Shown here: positions 6,198-7,878 of the stretch, piece after piece
Layout: each line of letters opens with the position of its first letter
Numbering within the stretch: the first letter of the stretch is position 1
Assembly (NCBI GenBank): GCA_905479965.1
Contig: CAJQOR010000021.1
Span: 1 to 7,878 of the forward strand
Direction of reading: 5' to 3'
Source: an uncultured Rhizobiaceae group bacterium
GTDB taxonomy: Bacteria; Pseudomonadota; Alphaproteobacteria; Rhizobiales; Rhizobiaceae
DNA: 7,878 nucleotides
Program-made: the position numbers and the translations under genes
The notes under the pieces: generated by a model
Told to the model about the DNA's origin: nothing
Seen by the model: the letters and a program-made list of their open reading frames with translations, nothing else
Database searches by the model: none

Positions 6198-6202
6198 CCC
6201 CC
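6198..6202 (-). promoter_or_regulatory. G-rich ribosome site supporting the mtgA TTG start
   Basis: Read on the minus strand this is GGGGG, 7 bases before TTG 6190. It is an imperfect Shine-Dalgarno match, but correctly spaced, and together with the absence of in-frame ATG codons it decides the start. The rare start codon plus modest site suggests low translation. Confidence 0.5.
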
Positions 6203-6275
6203 GATTAAAAATGCTGCGACATACAGTTAAAAGAACATCGCCTTGATTGTTATGGATAGCTCTAGTGCACCGAAG

Positions 6276-6344
6276 CTGGAATTTCCAGTTATTCAACTGC
6301 TTTTCTGCAAGAAAAGATTGCCCAATCGAAATTGCCGTGGCAAT
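6276..6344. repeat. Four consecutive short dyads in the ispA leader
   Basis: Four perfect inverted repeats occur in 69 bp. They are CTGGAA-T-TTCCAG (6276-6288), CTTTTC-TGCAA-GAAAAG (6300-6316), GATTG-CC-CAATC (6316-6327) and ATTGCC-GT-GGCAAT (6331-6344). The last ends just before the ispA ribosome site (AGGG, 6345-6348). The first ATTGCC (6317-6322) could pair instead with GGCAAT (6339-6344), giving an alternative fold. They could be operators in the mtgA/ispA divergent spacer or a structured leader RNA. The repeats are seen directly; the function is unknown. Confidence 0.5.
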
Positions 6345-6352
6345 AGGGCTTC

Positions 6353-7270
6353 ATGTCTGATCAAAGTCAAAATCATTTTAAACAACGTATGGCCAATGCC
6401 GCAAAGCGCGTTGAAGCAGAGCTGAAAGCGGTTCTAACGAACAAAATCCACGGCAGCGAAATTGCTCGGCCAAAACACCTAATGGCCGCAATGCGTCACG
6501 GCTCGCTCAATGGCGGCAAGCGCCTGCGTCCGTTTTTGGTGATGGAGTCAGCTCAACTTTTTGATGGCGATGAAATGGCCGCCTTGCGCGTAGCCATCGC
6601 GCTTGAATGTATTCACTGTTATTCCCTCGTACATGACGATTTACCCGCAATGGATGATGATGATCTTCGTCGCGGCGAGCCGACAGTTCATATTGCATTT
6701 GATGAAGCAACCGCCATTTTGGCCGGCGATGGGCTTTTAACACTGGCTTTTGATATAATCGCATCGGATGAAACCCCGCTGGATGCGAGTGCAAAAATCA
6801 AGCTCATTTCTGAACTTGCACAAGCTGCCGGATTGGGCGGTATGGTTGGCGGTCAAGCGCTCGATTTAGCCGCTGAGAAACAAAATCCGGATGAAGCAGG
6901 CATTCTAACCTTGCAGCAAATGAAAACCGGCGCGCTTATACGCTTTGCCTGCCAAGCGGGCGCAATTATCGGTGGTGCGGATCAAAGCAATTTTGATCGC
7001 ATGACAAAATTCGGACAAATCGCGGGCCAAGCATTTCAGCTTGCAGATGATTTGCTAGACGTCACATCAGATGCAAAAACAATGGGCAAGAACACAGGCA
7101 AGGATGCAGATGCTGGCAAAGCAACACTTGTCGGTCTGCATGGCATTGAGTGGGCCCAACAGCAATTGATACAATTGGCTGCAGAAGCAAGCAAAACACT
7201 CGACGATATGAGCTGCGATACGATCGTTTTAAAGCAAACTGCCCAATATATTATTCTACGGGATCGATAA
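6353..7270 (+). CDS. ispA: Polyprenyl (farnesyl/geranylgeranyl) diphosphate synthase
   Basis: This cytoplasmic enzyme adds isopentenyl diphosphate units head-to-tail to allylic diphosphates, supplying C15 or C20 precursors for undecaprenyl phosphate, quinones and other isoprenoids. The 305-residue length is normal. In order it shows GGKRLRP (54-60), the first aspartate-rich motif HDDLPAMDDDDLRRG (94-108) with the two-residue insertion of bacterial FPP synthases, GGQALDL (166-172), KTG (191-193), FQLADDLLD (228-236) with the second aspartate-rich motif, and the GKNTGKDADAGKATLV stretch (245-260). Tyr90, five residues before the first Asp, is the aromatic chain-length position and favours a short (C15) product. 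The start at ATG 6353 has AGGG 4 bases upstream. The usual partners xseB (upstream) and dxs (downstream) are absent here; its neighbours are divergent mtgA and downstream etfB. The family is certain; the product length is inferred. Confidence 0.94.
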   Translation: MSDQSQNHFKQRMANAAKRVEAELKAVLTNKIHGSEIARPKHLMAAMRHGSLNGGKRLRPFLVMESAQLFDGDEMAALRVAIALECIHCYSLVHDDLPAMDDDDLRRGEPTVHIAFDEATAILAGDGLLTLAFDIIASDETPLDASAKIKLISELAQAAGLGGMVGGQALDLAAEKQNPDEAGILTLQQMKTGALIRFACQAGAIIGGADQSNFDRMTKFGQIAGQAFQLADDLLDVTSDAKTMGKNTGKDADAGKATLVGLHGIEWAQQQLIQLAAEASKTLDDMSCDTIVLKQTAQYIILRDR

Positions 7271-7287
7271 AAAATATCTATCGATCC
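7261..7287. repeat. Hairpin overlapping the ispA stop codon
   Basis: A perfect 9-bp inverted repeat pairs GGATCGATA (7261-7269) with TATCGATCC (7279-7287) around a 9-base A-rich loop, and the ispA TAA falls at the stem/loop junction. No T-run follows on either strand, so it is not a classical terminator. It could protect the ispA 3' end or aid rho-dependent termination. Confidence 0.5.
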
Positions 7288-7336
7288 ATTCACGCACATC
7301 CAGTAATTTGTCGCTTTAAATCCATTTAATGAGACG

Positions 7337-7375
7337 AATCGCCGCCAGATCCAACCATTGAGGCGATTTTGGTTT
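7337..7375 (+). terminator. Weak candidate terminator downstream of ispA
   Basis: A 7-bp stem pairs AATCGCC with GGCGATT around a roughly 18-base loop and is followed by a broken T-rich tract (TTTGGTTT). The large loop and interrupted tract make it a poor intrinsic terminator. The rest of the 7271-7533 spacer (263 bp) contains a direct repeat ATTAAATTG (7471-7479 and 7495-7503) but no convincing small gene. Confidence 0.3.
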
Positions 7376-7458
7376 GACTTGCCCATAATTATACGATTAT
7401 TGATTTGCCAAGCGGCGGAGTTTGGGCCCAATTTCCCCACATCCATAGAGTAAATCTA

Positions 7459-7489
7459 TTGATTTCGTCGATTAAATTGGTGTTATTAA
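7459..7489 (+). promoter_or_regulatory. Candidate etfB promoter
   Basis: TTGATT (7459-7464) is followed 19 bases later by TATTAA (7484-7489), four of six matches to each consensus hexamer, in an AT-rich stretch about 45 bp upstream of the etfB start. The spacer is longer than ideal. It is the best placed pair in the gap, but only a weak prediction. Confidence 0.25.
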
Positions 7490-7533
7490 ACAGCATTAAA
7501 TTGCTTGAAGAAAATTGATGAGAAGGATTTAAA

Positions 7534-7878
7534 ATGAAGGTTCTCGTACCCGTGAAACGGGTTGTTGACTACAACGTTAAAATTCGGGTTAAGCCGGATG
7601 GTTCTGGCGTTGAATTGGCAAACGTTAAAATGTCAATGAACCCATTTGATGAGATTGCTGTTGAAGAAGCCTTACGTCTACGCGAAGCTGGAACTGCGAC
7701 AGAAGTAATTGCCGTTTCCATTGGACCTGCTAAATCAGAAGAAACAATTCGCACAGCCCTTGCTATGGGCGCAGATCGTGGTGTTTTGGTTGAAACTGAC
7801 GATTTGGTTGAGCCGCTTGCAGTTGCAAAAATCCTTAAATCAGTTGCTGAAAGCGAAGGTGTTGACTTGGTTATCGCT
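7534..7878 (+). CDS. etfB: Electron transfer flavoprotein beta subunit, N-terminal part
   Basis: EtfB pairs with EtfA to form the FAD- and AMP-containing carrier that accepts electrons from acyl-CoA and related dehydrogenases and passes them to ETF-ubiquinone oxidoreductase. The 115 codons seen are a little under half of the usual length of about 250 residues. Diagnostic features are [20 protein letters not shown] (1-20), [21 protein letters not shown] (29-49), in which [11 protein letters not shown] is a hallmark, [10 protein letters not shown] (56-65), and [20 protein letters not shown] (71-90). The ATG at 7534 follows AGAAGGA (7521-7527) at 6 bases, which fixes the start. In most alphaproteobacteria etfA follows directly, here beyond the window. 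The 263-bp gap after ispA suggests its own promoter. The gene is truncated only by the window edge. Confidence 0.96.
   Translation, partial: MKVLVPVKRVVDYNVKIRVKPDGSGVELANVKMSMNPFDEIAVEEALRLREAGTATEVIAVSIGPAKSEETIRTALAMGADRGVLVETDDLVEPLAVAKILKSVAESEGVDLVIA

Noticed and set aside
6036..6296. Minus-strand 86-codon open frame overlapping the mtgA start
   Set aside because: It overlaps the mtgA tail and anchor in another frame, and the GT51 protein in the true frame is unambiguous.
7036..7446. Minus-strand open frame of 136 codons across the end of ispA and the spacer to etfB
   Set aside because: About half is antisense to the ispA C-terminus, composition is unlike the real genes (many Trp, Cys and Ile in odd order), and no ribosome site precedes its starts.
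7307..7449. Plus-strand open stretch between ispA and etfB
   Set aside because: It has no ATG or GTG start with a ribosome site and no recognisable sequence; it is likely a chance open frame.
1..7878. Mobile elements, CRISPR, tRNA/rRNA, toxin-antitoxin or defence genes
   Set aside because: Searched by eye on both strands; no transposase, direct-repeat array, clover-leaf tRNA pattern or small toxin-antitoxin pair was found.

Overview
The window reads as chromosomal DNA of an alphaproteobacterium, most likely a Hyphomicrobiales (Rhizobiales)-type organism with a moderately AT-leaning genome. The evidence is the PhaR-type polyhydroxyalkanoate (PHA) regulator, the 61-residue cysteine-free L32, the cluster of a polyprenyl synthetase, MtgA and L32 followed by etfB, and the protein sequences in general. 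Genus-level placement cannot be made by eye. Nothing points to a mobile element, phage, CRISPR array or recently acquired island, and all genes look intact except the two cut by the window edges.

Layout. At 1-701 (minus) is the 5' part of phaA, an acetyl-CoA acetyltransferase. It diverges from phaR (962-1546, plus), the PHA-synthesis regulator. The 260 bp between them carries a TGC-rich palindrome that fits a PhaR operator. A bidirectional terminator separates phaR from a convergent gene for a signal-peptide-free gamma-glutamyltransferase-family protein (1634-3217, minus). That gene diverges from a small GlcG/HbpS-family gene (3359-3787, plus). A hairpin then separates it from a four-helix membrane protein of unknown function (3829-4230, minus), which lies downstream of rpmF (ribosomal protein L32, 4340-4525, minus). 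Further upstream on the minus strand are a glutathione S-transferase-family gene (4731-5378) and mtgA (5447-6190, TTG start). The polyprenyl diphosphate synthase gene ispA (6353-7270, plus) diverges from mtgA, and the window ends in the first 115 codons of etfB (7534-7878, plus).

How the genes fit together. PhaA condenses acetyl-CoA into the precursor of PHA, and PhaR senses PHA and represses PHA genes. EtfB belongs to the electron-transfer flavoprotein that takes electrons from acyl-CoA dehydrogenases. IspA makes C15 (or longer) prenyl diphosphates that feed undecaprenyl phosphate and quinones, and MtgA polymerises the lipid II built on that carrier, so the mtgA/ispA divergent pair sits at the cell-envelope interface. 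The rest are housekeeping or stress genes.

No previously undescribed multi-gene system is evident. The items most worth a second look are non-coding: the PhaR-operator-like palindrome with helically phased TTGCA half-sites, four consecutive short dyads just upstream of ispA, and a cluster of TTGGC/GCCAA inverted repeats upstream of rpmF. There is no gene-free stretch longer than 300 bases; the two longest gaps (702-961 and 7271-7533) are described in the entries.
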